The translations under genes and the position numbers were made by a program. A DNA stretch of 64,000 nucleotides from Nitrospiraceae bacterium (GTDB taxonomy: Bacteria; Nitrospirota; Nitrospiria; Nitrospirales; UBA8639): NCBI GenBank assembly GCA_020632595.1, contig JACKFF010000001.1, positions 310,001 through 374,000 on the forward strand, in the 5' to 3' direction. Shown here one piece after another: positions 37,849 through 47,046 of this stretch (position 1 is the stretch's first letter; each line of letters opens with the position of its first letter). Under the pieces are notes generated by a model. It ran no database searches. It was not told the origin of the DNA and was given only the letters and a program-made list of their open reading frames with translations.

Positions 37849-38784
37849 CTATTGAAATGCCGTTTCCCCTGCGAGAGCATAACTCCGGCCCTGATAGGAT
37901 CCGAAGACATAACGTGGTGGAGGAAAGCCGGGATCCTCAAACTGAAAAAAAACATCGTGCTGATAGACCTGCAACGTCTCCGGTGCGCAATGAAATACCA
38001 CGCTTCGCCGAGTCATTTTTGGATTGGCTGCAGGGGCACCACCATGAGGCAGTTGAGGATGCCAAATGGCGACATCGCCCTTTTGTAGCACAGCCTGCTT
38101 CGTTTCTCCGATGGCCCCTGATCGGGCCATCACTTCCCCATAATAGGCTTCGAGAGCATGGCGCACCAACCAATCATCGGGCTGGCCAGGATTTTCATCA
38201 CGAACTCGTTTATAGATCGCATGCTGATCACAAGGAAATCGATGACCTCCAGGCACATACATCAATGGACCGGCATCGGGATCTATGTCTTCCAGGGCAC
38301 ACCAGGCGCCAACAAAATAGTTGACAGGAAAGGTATGAAAAAAAGGGGCATCACGATGGATGGGCTGCTCGGTGCCATATTCAAAGGTTAACGACGTATA
38401 AATGCCGGCTTTATACCCGAAAAGATAATCCAATGCCCTCATAATTTCATCGTGGCATCCGATTTTCATGGCATTCTCGGAGGACATATGGAAATTTACC
38501 AGTCTGTGATGGCGCCCCTTGGCATCGAGATACTGATCGGCATATCCCTTATTAGTTTCAAGGTATCGTTGATAATCACTGACCACCGCATCGCAAAGAC
38601 CGGGCTCAATCACCCCTTTTAAAATGGTAAATCCCTCGGTGATCATCTCCTTGGCCATCCTGGGATAGTGCGAAGGATACCGGTCGGCTCGTGATACAGC
38701 CTCCTGCTCTGCATCAGGCAGATCCAGCCACAAGGCTCCCATCTCACCTCTCGCGCTTACCGGTTGTTCAGATAAATTGACCAT
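37849..38784 (-). CDS. phytanoyl-CoA dioxygenase family protein
   Basis: A 311-residue Fe(II)/2-oxoglutarate-dependent oxygenase. PIHRDAPFFHTFP gives the His-x-Asp ligands, VAIWHPQLPHGGAP gives the distal His, and RRSVVFH the arginine for 2-oxoglutarate. The ATG at 38784 has AGGAG ten bases before it; the frame continues to 38847 but that part is unlike the family. It differs strongly from the other PhyH protein at 30171, so it is not a recent duplicate. It may hydroxylate a sugar or other glycan substituent. Confidence 0.88.
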   Translation of the reverse strand: MVNLSEQPVSARGEMGALWLDLPDAEQEAVSRADRYPSHYPRMAKEMITEGFTILKGVIEPGLCDAVVSDYQRYLETNKGYADQYLDAKGRHHRLVNFHMSSENAMKIGCHDEIMRALDYLFGYKAGIYTSLTFEYGTEQPIHRDAPFFHTFPVNYFVGAWCALEDIDPDAGPLMYVPGGHRFPCDQHAIYKRVRDENPGQPDDWLVRHALEAYYGEVMARSGAIGETKQAVLQKGDVAIWHPQLPHGGAPAANPKMTRRSVVFHCAPETLQVYQHDVFFQFEDPGFPPPRYVFGSYQGRSYALAGETAFQ

Positions 38785-38874
38785 ACGCAGGATTCTCCTG
38801 AAGGAATGATGAAACCTTTGCCATCCCGGAAGACTCATCAGACACACATCACAATCTGTCAGTTCGGAAAGCCA

Positions 38875-39735
38875 CTACTTCACGGCACGAATAATAATGG
38901 GAAGCATATTGCCATATTCATACTCGGGATGATTATTCGAGACCAATCCAGAAAACACATCGTAATTGACACCGACACGGACATCGCGAAAACCGCACAG
39001 GACTAAATCATCCAACAATCCCCATCCATAATGATAAAAGGTCAACGCCCCCTGAGGGTTAATCGGATCACCATGGTATTCAGGCTCCATCAACAACTCG
39101 AGAGATCCATCCGCCAGGACCCGTGCCTTTTGAATCTCCCGGTCAAGCCTGAAAAAAAAGGGGCAGGTAAAAATGAGAGCTCCCCCTTTCCTCAGAACCC
39201 GATAAAGTTCTTCCAAGGCTTTTTTATAGTCAAAGACATGCTCAAGCACGTCATTATGAACAATGACATCAAGCGAACATGATGAAAATGACAACCCCGT
39301 AATTGACTCGTGTCTGACGGAGATTCCGCACGCTGTATGCATAGTTCCTCCCTGGACATCCTTTCCGATATATTCAGATCCGATAATCCCAGGGTAGATT
39401 TCCTGAAGACGTTGATATAAGACAGAGGTTCTCTCCAATATGGCTATCTGCACATCAGCATAATTTTCGGTCTCCAATGCAATGGCCGAATAGATCAGAC
39501 GGTTGCGATTTCCCAACCCGCACTCACAGACTAATCCTTCCCGGAGATTCGGGAGGGGTCCGAAATAGACACCAGCATTGACCGTGAATTTCCTTACCCC
39601 CCGACATGCGGCACAATACCCGGACACCTCACTTTGCGATGAAAGATAGCGCTCGACCTCGAGTTGGTACGATTTAATCTGAGTTACATATTGAAGAAAA
39701 TCATGTTTTCCATTGAACCACGTAAACATAGTCAT
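38875..39735 (-). CDS. class I SAM methyltransferase with N-terminal Cys pair
   Basis: A 286-residue protein. The N-terminal part contains GYCAACRGVRKF and a later Cys pair in LVCECGLGNRNR, a zinc-ribbon-like start as found in sugar methyltransferases. The core has VIHNDVLEHVFDYKKALEEL and LRKGGALIFTCPFFF, and ends with WGLLDDLVLCGF. It probably methylates a glycan sugar. It lies 26 bases downstream of the large trifunctional gene. Confidence 0.85.
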   Translation of the reverse strand: MTMFTWFNGKHDFLQYVTQIKSYQLEVERYLSSQSEVSGYCAACRGVRKFTVNAGVYFGPLPNLREGLVCECGLGNRNRLIYSAIALETENYADVQIAILERTSVLYQRLQEIYPGIIGSEYIGKDVQGGTMHTACGISVRHESITGLSFSSCSLDVIVHNDVLEHVFDYKKALEELYRVLRKGGALIFTCPFFFRLDREIQKARVLADGSLELLMEPEYHGDPINPQGALTFYHYGWGLLDDLVLCGFRDVRVGVNYDVFSGLVSNNHPEYEYGNMLPIIIRAVK

Positions 39736-39761
39736 TTTTATAGAAAATTAAGCACCGTCGG

Positions 39762-42700
39762 TTATCCGAGACCATTTTGGGTAGCCACAAGATATTGATG
39801 ACCAAATTCCCGATCAGGTTCCAAGTGGTTCCCTTCGGCCCATTCATTCCATGCGTTAATAAAAACCACTCGTTCATCGCCAAAATGGAATCGCCGTGTT
39901 TGTTCAACAATCTGCCGCAACCAGTATTCGTATCGTTCGGGAGTTGCACCCACAAAGACATGAGAGACGTCTTGCCGACGCGCAGTATTGTCCCATGAAG
40001 GCATCACACCTTTAAAGAGTTTGTAAGAGGGCCAGGTTCTTCGTATAAAGTTTTCGGATGTCTGGACATAATCAAACAATACGCCCTGATACTCAGGATT
40101 AATCAAGGGTTGTGAGAGCTCAGCCTGCACCGGATACCGATGAGGAGGAAATTCAATAGCCGCATCAAACCCATAGAGACTTGGATCGTCTCCCATCGGC
40201 ATTCGATCAAAGCATTGAACATAGGCTAAGTAAATTTCTCCAATCCCCGCGTTCACACAGTATTCCCGCCACAAATCCGCAGTCCGTTTCGGCTCCGGAA
40301 ACTGGCCGAGGCGATACACAATCACCAAAGGCTTTCCATGGATTCTGACATACCGGGGATCCAGCAGCGCTGGAGCAATCTCCGCAATAAAGCCCGCATG
40401 ATCCTCCTGTGTGTGACTTTGTGCGATGAGGATATCCTCCTCACACCCGTCCCATCGTCTCGTCCAGTTCTCATTGGCCCAACAGAGGCAGAACGGAAAG
40501 TCCGGAGAACCGGATTGCAACACTTCGTCAAAGGGTCGATTCAGCAGTTTCTTTCCGGCAAACCAGTAATAGTAATAGCAGAAGGCCGAAATGCCATATT
40601 GGCGCGCTAACCGGGCCTGCTCTTCTCGTACTTCGGGCATACGTAAATCATAAAATCCTAAATCCGCCGGCAGATGGGGTTGATAATGACCTTGGAAATT
40701 CGGTCGCGCTTTCGTTACATTCGTCCATTCCGTAAAGCCTTTTCCCCACCACCGATCATTTTCAGGAATGGGGTGAAATTGAGGCAGAAAAAATGCGATC
40801 GCACGCACCTCATGAAGTTTTTTCAGCTCATCGCTCCATCGTTCCATGAAAATTCGACTATTTTTCGCAATGAGAGGCATCTTCGCGTGCATGGAATCAT
40901 TGGTGCTGACGCTGAGATGGTGAACAACCACGGAACGCGGTTGATAGAAGACCCGCTTCCCCAACCTTCTCACACGGAAGGCTAAATCCGAATCTTCGCA
41001 ATAACTGGGTGCATAGATGTCATCAAATCCCCCCAAGGTCTTAAATAACTCAGCCTTGATGAGCAAGCAGGCCCCGGAGCAATAATCGACCTCCCGCACC
41101 ACATTATATTCAGGCCTGCCCGGATCATCATTCAACCCCACCAGTTCCGCTGAACCATCCGGCTGAATAATGGCCCCAGCCTCCTGGAGCACACCATTGG
41201 GATACAGCAATTTTGAACCCACAAGGCCAACTTCTGATTGTTCCTGAAAGGTATTCACCAATTCATCAAGCCATCCCTCAAGCACCTGCGTGTCATTATT
41301 CAGCAACAGCAGATACTGGCCGCGAGCCAATGCAGCACCCCTATTGCAAGAATGGAGAAATCCAATATTAGTCTCATTCCTGCAATAACGAATGTTCTGC
41401 ACATCCGGGAGAATATTGGGGGTCTCATCCTGCGACCCATCGTCGACGATAATCACCTCAAAGCTACACCGAGGCGCATGCTTCAAAATCGAAGCCAAAC
41501 AACAAACGGTGTATTCCAGGTGATTGTAGACCGGGATCACAATGGACACCAGGGGCTCCTCCACTTCGGTAAAGTTGAAGGACTGAATGAGCGTGGTCAT
41601 CCCACCCGGCTCAAGCTGAATGAGAGAGACCGGCTGACGAAGAGGACTCTGATGAGAGCTGTGTGGATTTCCATAATCATGCAGGACAGGCAATTGGCGG
41701 TCTTTCCACCGTCGATAACTTTCCGTCTTTTGAAAGAACGAGCCGAACCGTCCAAAGACAAACGACACGACCTGATGTTTTTGGTGAGAGGAAAGGGGCA
41801 ATAGGGATTTTGCACTCGTTAGGATTCGATCAAGCGATTCAACAGGAAATTGCCGGCTTTGAGTCACAGGAAGACCTGAGCCCTTCAACCAATGCACAAA
41901 ACTTGCGCACACCCTTCCCCGCCATGAGCCCTCTGGACACAGCCGTTCCCTCAGGATCCTGACTTTACTGATATTTCGCCAGAGCAAGGATGAATGCATG
42001 CGGCGTAATTCTTCCTCTTTCGTCAGCAGTCGGGCATACAGGTTGCCAAAACGCTGATCGCGTTCCTCAAGGACACGGGCATGTTCAGCCATGGTATTTC
42101 TCAACTGGTTTTGAAGATGCCCAAGCTGTTGATCGCGTTCTTCAATACCAGCCTGCAAGGCCATGTGTTGATTCCAATAGTCGGGAACCTCGGGAACAAA
42201 TATCCCAGAAGGGAGGACAGGTAATTCTCCGTTCCCGACTATGGCCAGGAAATAGACAGGCTCGGGTATACTCAAAAACTTATGGGCTCGCCCTTGGGAT
42301 AATCGAAAATTCGCTGGAGGCGTGAAGGAGTTATGGAGCGGACCAATACATGATCCATACCGGACTCGTTGGCCATAAAACTGCGCATGCCCGAAATAAT
42401 TTAACAGCAGCTCCTGAAACTCTTCGAAATAGAGTTCCTTTACATGAAAGGAATTGACGAAATGTGGTTTATCGGAATATTCAGCCTTATCAGGGCTGGA
42501 GATTAAGACCAGACCGTCTGGGCGTAAGACTCGAACAAATTCCCGCATCATTTCATGATGCTCATCATGGTGTTCGATCGTTTCAAAACTCACAATAAGG
42601 TCTATACTGGCATCAGGGAGGGGAATGCGACCACAGGCTCCGTGCTTAAACTGGACGTTCGAACGCTGATAGCGTTCATCTGCATAGCGAATTACTTCTT

Positions 42701-43043
42701 CCGAGGCATCCACACCCACAACACTCCGGGCAACCTCGGCTAACAGCAGGGAACCATATCCCTCCCCGCATGCAATATCGAGCACATCCTTTCCTAACGC
42801 CAGTTCGCGGGCGAGGTAATAGCGGTGCAAATGTTCTAGTTCAATATCTCCAATGACTCCCGGCACATAACGTTCGCCTGTCCACGGAAGCTTTGGCCGT
42901 TCTATCACATCCGCCATGATATCCTGCTTTCTTTCAGTAGAAGACAGAGGGCTTGAATCAGATTTAATGCTTTCCATTTCCTGGCCTGCGCCCCCTATTA
43001 ATGGTTTACCCCCTGGTGAACCTTGCTCCTCAATTTTTTTCAT
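39762..43043 (-). CDS. trifunctional methyltransferase - GT2 - WbsX/GH99-like protein
   Basis: A 1093-residue single reading frame. Residues about 45-250 are a class I methyltransferase (VLDIACGEGYGSLLLAE, LIVSFETIEHH, VRVLRPDGLVLISSPDK). Residues about 295-345 are a coiled coil with repeated EERDQ units. Residues about 495-720 are a GT2 domain (VSIVIPVYNHLEYTV, IIVDDGSQDE, LLLNNDTQ, YCEDSDLAFR). Residues about 745-1090 are a WbsX/GH99-like domain (AFFLPQFHPIPENDRWW, GFTEWTNVTKARPNF, CYYYYWFAGK, WANENWTRRWDG). It probably methylates and extends the glycan; the WbsX domain may be a hydrolase or transferase. Confidence 0.9.
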   Translation of the reverse strand: MKKIEEQGSPGGKPLIGGAGQEMESIKSDSSPLSSTERKQDIMADVIERPKLPWTGERYVPGVIGDIELEHLHRYYLARELALGKDVLDIACGEGYGSLLLAEVARSVVGVDASEEVIRYADERYQRSNVQFKHGACGRIPLPDASIDLIVSFETIEHHDEHHEMMREFVRVLRPDGLVLISSPDKAEYSDKPHFVNSFHVKELYFEEFQELLLNYFGHAQFYGQRVRYGSCIGPLHNSFTPPANFRLSQGRAHKFLSIPEPVYFLAIVGNGELPVLPSGIFVPEVPDYWNQHMALQAGIEERDQQLGHLQNQLRNTMAEHARVLEERDQRFGNLYARLLTKEEELRRMHSSLLWRNISKVRILRERLCPEGSWRGRVCASFVHWLKGSGLPVTQSRQFPVESLDRILTSAKSLLPLSSHQKHQVVSFVFGRFGSFFQKTESYRRWKDRQLPVLHDYGNPHSSHQSPLRQPVSLIQLEPGGMTTLIQSFNFTEVEEPLVSIVIPVYNHLEYTVCCLASILKHAPRCSFEVIIVDDGSQDETPNILPDVQNIRYCRNETNIGFLHSCNRGAALARGQYLLLLNNDTQVLEGWLDELVNTFQEQSEVGLVGSKLLYPNGVLQEAGAIIQPDGSAELVGLNDDPGRPEYNVVREVDYCSGACLLIKAELFKTLGGFDDIYAPSYCEDSDLAFRVRRLGKRVFYQPRSVVVHHLSVSTNDSMHAKMPLIAKNSRIFMERWSDELKKLHEVRAIAFFLPQFHPIPENDRWWGKGFTEWTNVTKARPNFQGHYQPHLPADLGFYDLRMPEVREEQARLARQYGISAFCYYYYWFAGKKLLNRPFDEVLQSGSPDFPFCLCWANENWTRRWDGCEEDILIAQSHTQEDHAGFIAEIAPALLDPRYVRIHGKPLVIVYRLGQFPEPKRTADLWREYCVNAGIGEIYLAYVQCFDRMPMGDDPSLYGFDAAIEFPPHRYPVQAELSQPLINPEYQGVLFDYVQTSENFIRRTWPSYKLFKGVMPSWDNTARRQDVSHVFVGATPERYEYWLRQIVEQTRRFHFGDERVVFINAWNEWAEGNHLEPDREFGHQYLVATQNGLG

Positions 43044-43183
43044 GATTTGGCTCTATGTAAAATTCACCGCCACCAAGCCGAGGTTACAATGACGTCTGCA
43101 CTCTCCCAAACCACCGAAATGTGCTTTCGGCTGTACCTAGTATGGAACACCTCTAAATTTGACCCCATATCACTGAGCTCTTC

Positions 43184-44536
43184 TCACGATGGGGCCAAGG
43201 GCATCACCGAGGATTCAAATTCAATCGATAACATTGGAATCCCGATGAGTCCCCGTTGGACATGGCTTGAGTGGACTCGGAAAAACAGGGCATCGTCAAT
43301 CCAATGATGAAGAGAATGATTCTCTGGCGTCCCCTCGGCTATCGCCGCAATCACCGAATAATCGCCGGTTGGGAGATACGGTAACTGAAAACGAAACATC
43401 GCGTGAAATCGCTGCCCCTTTTCAAGGGAGCGGTCCACGTCACGATACATCAAATACGTATTGTCCCCAAACAAATACTGACCTAAGCGATCCTTCACAT
43501 AAAACCCCAGAATGGGCCGTGCTAAGGGTCGTTCCGACACACACCGGATGATCAGTGTGACTTCCTCTCCACCATCTAACGTTGTCAGGAGTGAACCATG
43601 TTGATCGGAAATCGCCACTTCACAAATACTGGCTCCACGCTCACCAAACCACGGAGCATTCGGATCGAAATCGAAAATCTCCAACTCATTTCGACGTGAA
43701 GAGTTCTTTAACATCTCACTTCGTGGATCTTTCACCCGCATAGCTCGATCTGTTGGGGCTTTGCGGCTTCCGCCAATACGAAAGGTATTAGCATTTTCTT
43801 TTTCGTGATACAGCGCAGCGAGAAAATTATGACAAATCTCTTTTGCAGGACCAATTTCCCGTACGACTCCATTATCAAGCCAAACAACCCGGTTACAAAG
43901 ATTAGTCACGGAAGCCGTATCATGGGAGACAAACAGAAGCGTACCTTTTTCCCTGAATTGATGAAGAAAGCGCATACATTTTTGAGTGAACGCAGCATCA
44001 CCCACGGCAAGAATTTCATCGATTATCAGAATATCGGCATCCACATGAGCGACCAGGGAAAATGCCAATCTCGCATACATTCCACTCGAGAAAATTTTGA
44101 CGGGATGATTAATGAAATCTCCAATGGCCGCAAATTCGGTTATGGATTCATACCGAGCATCGATCTGCTCATTGTTCAGACCAAGAATAGAGGCAGCCAA
44201 ATAGACATTTTCCTTTCCCGTAAATTCAGGATTAAAACTTGAACCCAATTCCAGCAACGCCGCGACTCGGCCTTTGACCGTTAACTCCCCACAAGTCGGT
44301 GCTAACGTGCCACACACCAATTGCAAAAAGGTCGATTTCCCTGATCCATTTCGACCGATAATCCCGACCGTTTCCCCTCGATATACGCTCAGATCCATAC
44401 CTTGGAGACCCCAAAACTCTTCATAGAACTGTCGGTGCCCTCTCCATAGCATCTGCTTTAACCGATCTTCAGGCTTTCGAAAGATCTGATAGGCCTTCCC
44501 AAGTCCTTGTACGTGTATAGCCAGGTCAGACGACAT
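43184..44536 (-). CDS. wzt: polysaccharide ABC transporter ATP-binding protein (Wzt type)
   Basis: A 450-residue ATPase. Walker A GRNGSGKST is near residue 61, the signature FSSGMYARLAFSL near 147, and Walker B LIIDEILAVGD near 170. After residue about 290 comes a beta-sandwich domain of the Wzt C-terminal type (LDGGEEVTLIIRC ... YLPTGDYSVIAAI) that in known systems binds the nonreducing end of the finished O-polysaccharide. The start at 44536 gives MSSDLAIHVQGLGKAY and overlaps the permease stop by 11 bases; the longer frame to 44602 is unlikely. Confidence 0.93.
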   Translation of the reverse strand: MSSDLAIHVQGLGKAYQIFRKPEDRLKQMLWRGHRQFYEEFWGLQGMDLSVYRGETVGIIGRNGSGKSTFLQLVCGTLAPTCGELTVKGRVAALLELGSSFNPEFTGKENVYLAASILGLNNEQIDARYESITEFAAIGDFINHPVKIFSSGMYARLAFSLVAHVDADILIIDEILAVGDAAFTQKCMRFLHQFREKGTLLFVSHDTASVTNLCNRVVWLDNGVVREIGPAKEICHNFLAALYHEKENANTFRIGGSRKAPTDRAMRVKDPRSEMLKNSSRRNELEIFDFDPNAPWFGERGASICEVAISDQHGSLLTTLDGGEEVTLIIRCVSERPLARPILGFYVKDRLGQYLFGDNTYLMYRDVDRSLEKGQRFHAMFRFQLPYLPTGDYSVIAAIAEGTPENHSLHHWIDDALFFRVHSSHVQRGLIGIPMLSIEFESSVMPLAPS

Positions 44537-45341
44537 CAGCAAATCCTTTTCGGGTTTTTTGGAACCATGCAAAGCCCAACCAACCGACGACCCAAAAAAC
44601 AACCGTATACAGAAGCCAGTCTACCCTTTCCGGGATTTGTCCCCAAAATATGACCGATTTCGACGCATTCAGGACAGGTGTCAACGGATTGAGCTGAATG
44701 AATCCTCGATAGGTTTCAGGAATAGCAGAGAGGGGGTAAAATATCGGACTCAGAAACATCATCATCGTGGTCATCACGCCTACTAACGGCTGGACATCAC
44801 GCAGAAATACCCCCATCGAAGCTAGAAACCAACCTAATCCTACAATCAAAAGAACAAACGGAAAAAGTACCGCCGGCAATAGCAAAACCGTTATGGGTGG
44901 AAGCCCATGGACTATGAGGTAAAAAACCAACAGAATCAAAAGACTGACGGCAGCATTAAAAAGTGCCACCAGCATCGATACCCAGGGCATTATCTCCAGA
45001 GGAAACACCACCTTTTTGATATACGACACATTTTCGAGCATAAGACCAGGAGCACGCGTGACACATTCGGAAAACAGATTAAAAATAATCAACCCTGAAA
45101 ATAATATCAGAGCAAAGGCGCCGTTTTCCTCCATTGGCACCTCCCATCGAATCCGAAACACAATCGAAAAGACAAACGTATATACACCTAGCATCAATAT
45201 CGGGACGACAAAGGCCCAGATTACCCCAAGCATTGACCCTCGATAACGAGCATCGATCTCTCGCTTGGCAAGGCGAGCAATTAAGGTTCTGTGCTGCCAG
45301 GCACAGATCAATGGTGAAAAAGGGTTGTACGTATTATTCAT
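44526..45341 (-). CDS. wzm: polysaccharide ABC transporter permease (Wzm type)
   Basis: A 271-residue ABC-2 type permease with six membrane helices. The N-terminal amphipathic segment REIDARYRGSMLGVIWAF and the later GLGWFLASMGVFLRDVQPLVG and MFLSPIFYPLSAIPE are typical of Wzm/TagG/KpsM. It moves the undecaprenyl-linked glycan across the inner membrane with Wzt. It is the first gene of the 26-kb minus-strand locus. No strong ribosome site precedes its ATG, and a TTATAC sits only a few bases upstream, so the mRNA may have a very short leader. Confidence 0.93.
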   Translation of the reverse strand: MNNTYNPFSPLICAWQHRTLIARLAKREIDARYRGSMLGVIWAFVVPILMLGVYTFVFSIVFRIRWEVPMEENGAFALILFSGLIIFNLFSECVTRAPGLMLENVSYIKKVVFPLEIMPWVSMLVALFNAAVSLLILLVFYLIVHGLPPITVLLLPAVLFPFVLLIVGLGWFLASMGVFLRDVQPLVGVMTTMMMFLSPIFYPLSAIPETYRGFIQLNPLTPVLNASKSVIFWGQIPERVDWLLYTVVFWVVGWLGFAWFQKTRKGFADVV

Positions 45342-46521
45342 GTATAATGAACGGTCTTAGCGAAGATGGTCTTTGATTCTGCAACTGGGGGAAATGGCCC
45401 AGTGTGAATTCAAAGGCTAATTATTCCTCAGGCAACCCATTTTTTTTCAACACGATGCTCGCAAATATCCCAAAATGAAAATCTCACACTCATAAGAAAC
45501 CTCGACTCGAACCATCTACTTAGTTTCTCAATGCCAGTAAATAAAAACCGACGGAATCACAGGGGTGGGCGACCAGGAAGTGGAAAAAATTCTAAAAATA
45601 AATTTTTGGGTATGCGTCAGAAAGAAGTGACCTACTCAAGCTTAGGGAAGATTCCATTTATATTATTGAGGGGGGAAAAGTCCAAATAGGGCTACGAGAT
45701 CTTATATCAAAATCAACACTATACCATCAAGCATCCAGCCTAAGATCATCGAGCATTTCAAAGCTTTTTCAATATTTTATTGACGTGCCGTACTTTTGAC
45801 AAAAAAGAGAAATACCTCCGACCTCTGAGGCCTAAATCCATCCCTAGCCGTGCCTAGACCAACACACAACCAGCCAAAGAATATAAAAAGAAATACGTAC
45901 TCTTCACGATATGAATTCGCCTCTCAAACCATTCGCCCGTCATCTGTCAAGCCGGCAAGAATTTCTGGCCATCTGAGAAAGGAGCCACGCTGCCTAATAA
46001 ACCTCTACACAAATCGTCACGCTAACCACCAACCAGACTAAGCCAACACATCTTCATAGTTTGCCGGCTACCGGCGGGTGAAAGCCTCAGAATAAGGACA
46101 CCTCTAATTTGGGGCCGATCCCAGGCATTCAAAATGAAACCTAGTCAAACCGGAGAAGATCAGCAAAATGGTATTTCAGCGTCCCTGAGAGGCAAAGCCC
46201 CTTTTGACCTGCGCGCACCTCAGGGACCAACACTTCGTCTGGAGGTTCTACTCAAAAGGATTTCATTTCACTCATATATCCGAAAAAAAACGCCTTGTGC
46301 TGGACGTAGACGAGTCGGGAAAGGTTCAAGCCCTTGAAGGCACTTAACCTGTCTACCCATGGAGAAAGGTCACTGCCGATCAATCGCCCACCACGAAACG
46401 TGCTATTCTTTCTCGAAAAATGATTGAGGTTCCCACAGAGATGTTCCAAGAATCTGAACAGCTTAATATGTGAATATGCGCCCAGAAAATTGGCAGGATT
46501 ATGCCCACCTGAAAGGAGCAT
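45342..46521. other. long AT-rich intergenic region upstream of wzm
   Basis: About 1.2 kb with no gene I can support. It must hold the promoter of the polysaccharide locus. A hairpin-forming GCCGG-CTA-CCGGC lies near 46063. A phrase GACACCTCTAATTTGG near 46098 recurs in similar form near 43143 and 49170, and may be a scrap of an insertion-sequence end. Short frames here lack protein character. Confidence 0.4.
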
Positions 46522-47046
46522 ATGATGAAGAGAGGATCCCATCAAAAGCACGTACCAGCGTGTAAATCCAATGTGGCCTTCGTCGCAGTCATTCGGAAGC
46601 CCACGATGGCTGAACTTGCGGGGTGATTTGATGGCCACCCGAATCAAAAGATTCAATGAAAAAATTTTCGCCTAGAGCGCACCACGGATGCATTTGCCGC
46701 GGGAGACTCCACGCTAGAGCCGCCAATTTGACGTGAAGGTCCTGCACGCCAATATGAACAAGTTGACCTTAAATAACAACAGAAGGGTTTCACGGTGGGC
46801 CGCAAGCATGTGGGCACGCGGATGAGACGCATGGGACTTGAAGCCCTGTATCAAAAGATCAAGACGACTCAGCGGTCTTCTGCTCATCAGATCTTTTCCT
46901 ACTTGTGACGCCACCGTGCCATCGCTCGATTCAATCACATGTGGGCGATTGATGTGACGTAGGTCCCCATCGCCAGGGGCTTTGTGTATCTGGTGGCCGT
47001 GGGGAATTAGGCGACGCGTCGAGTGTAGGCCTTGCCCGCGTCCATC
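46522..47046 (+). pseudogene. IS3-family transposase remnant, left part (orfA and 5' part of orfB)
   Basis: On the plus strand the start MMKRGSHQKHVPA and then VAFVAVIRKPTMAELA match IS3 orfA proteins. Further on, GRKHVGTRMRRMGLEALYQKIKTTQR and MWAIDVT then a stop, VPIARGFVYLVAV, match the IS3 orfB integrase start including the first catalytic Asp (WAIDVT). Several in-frame stops (for example after SYL, after DVT, after AVGN) and frame changes show it is dead. The rest of orfB resumes at 48418, after the IS256-family element. Confidence 0.8.
47039..47046. repeat. 8-bp target-site duplication, left copy
   Basis: CGTCCATC immediately before the left inverted repeat of the IS256-family element; the same eight bases follow the right inverted repeat at 48410-48417. 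Eight bp is the usual duplication length for this family. Confidence 0.9.

Noticed and set aside
46252..46938. Minus-strand open frames of 134 and 74 codons
   Set aside because: They lie opposite the IS3 orfA/orfB remnant, whose plus-strand translation matches known transposase patterns; the minus frames show no protein character.
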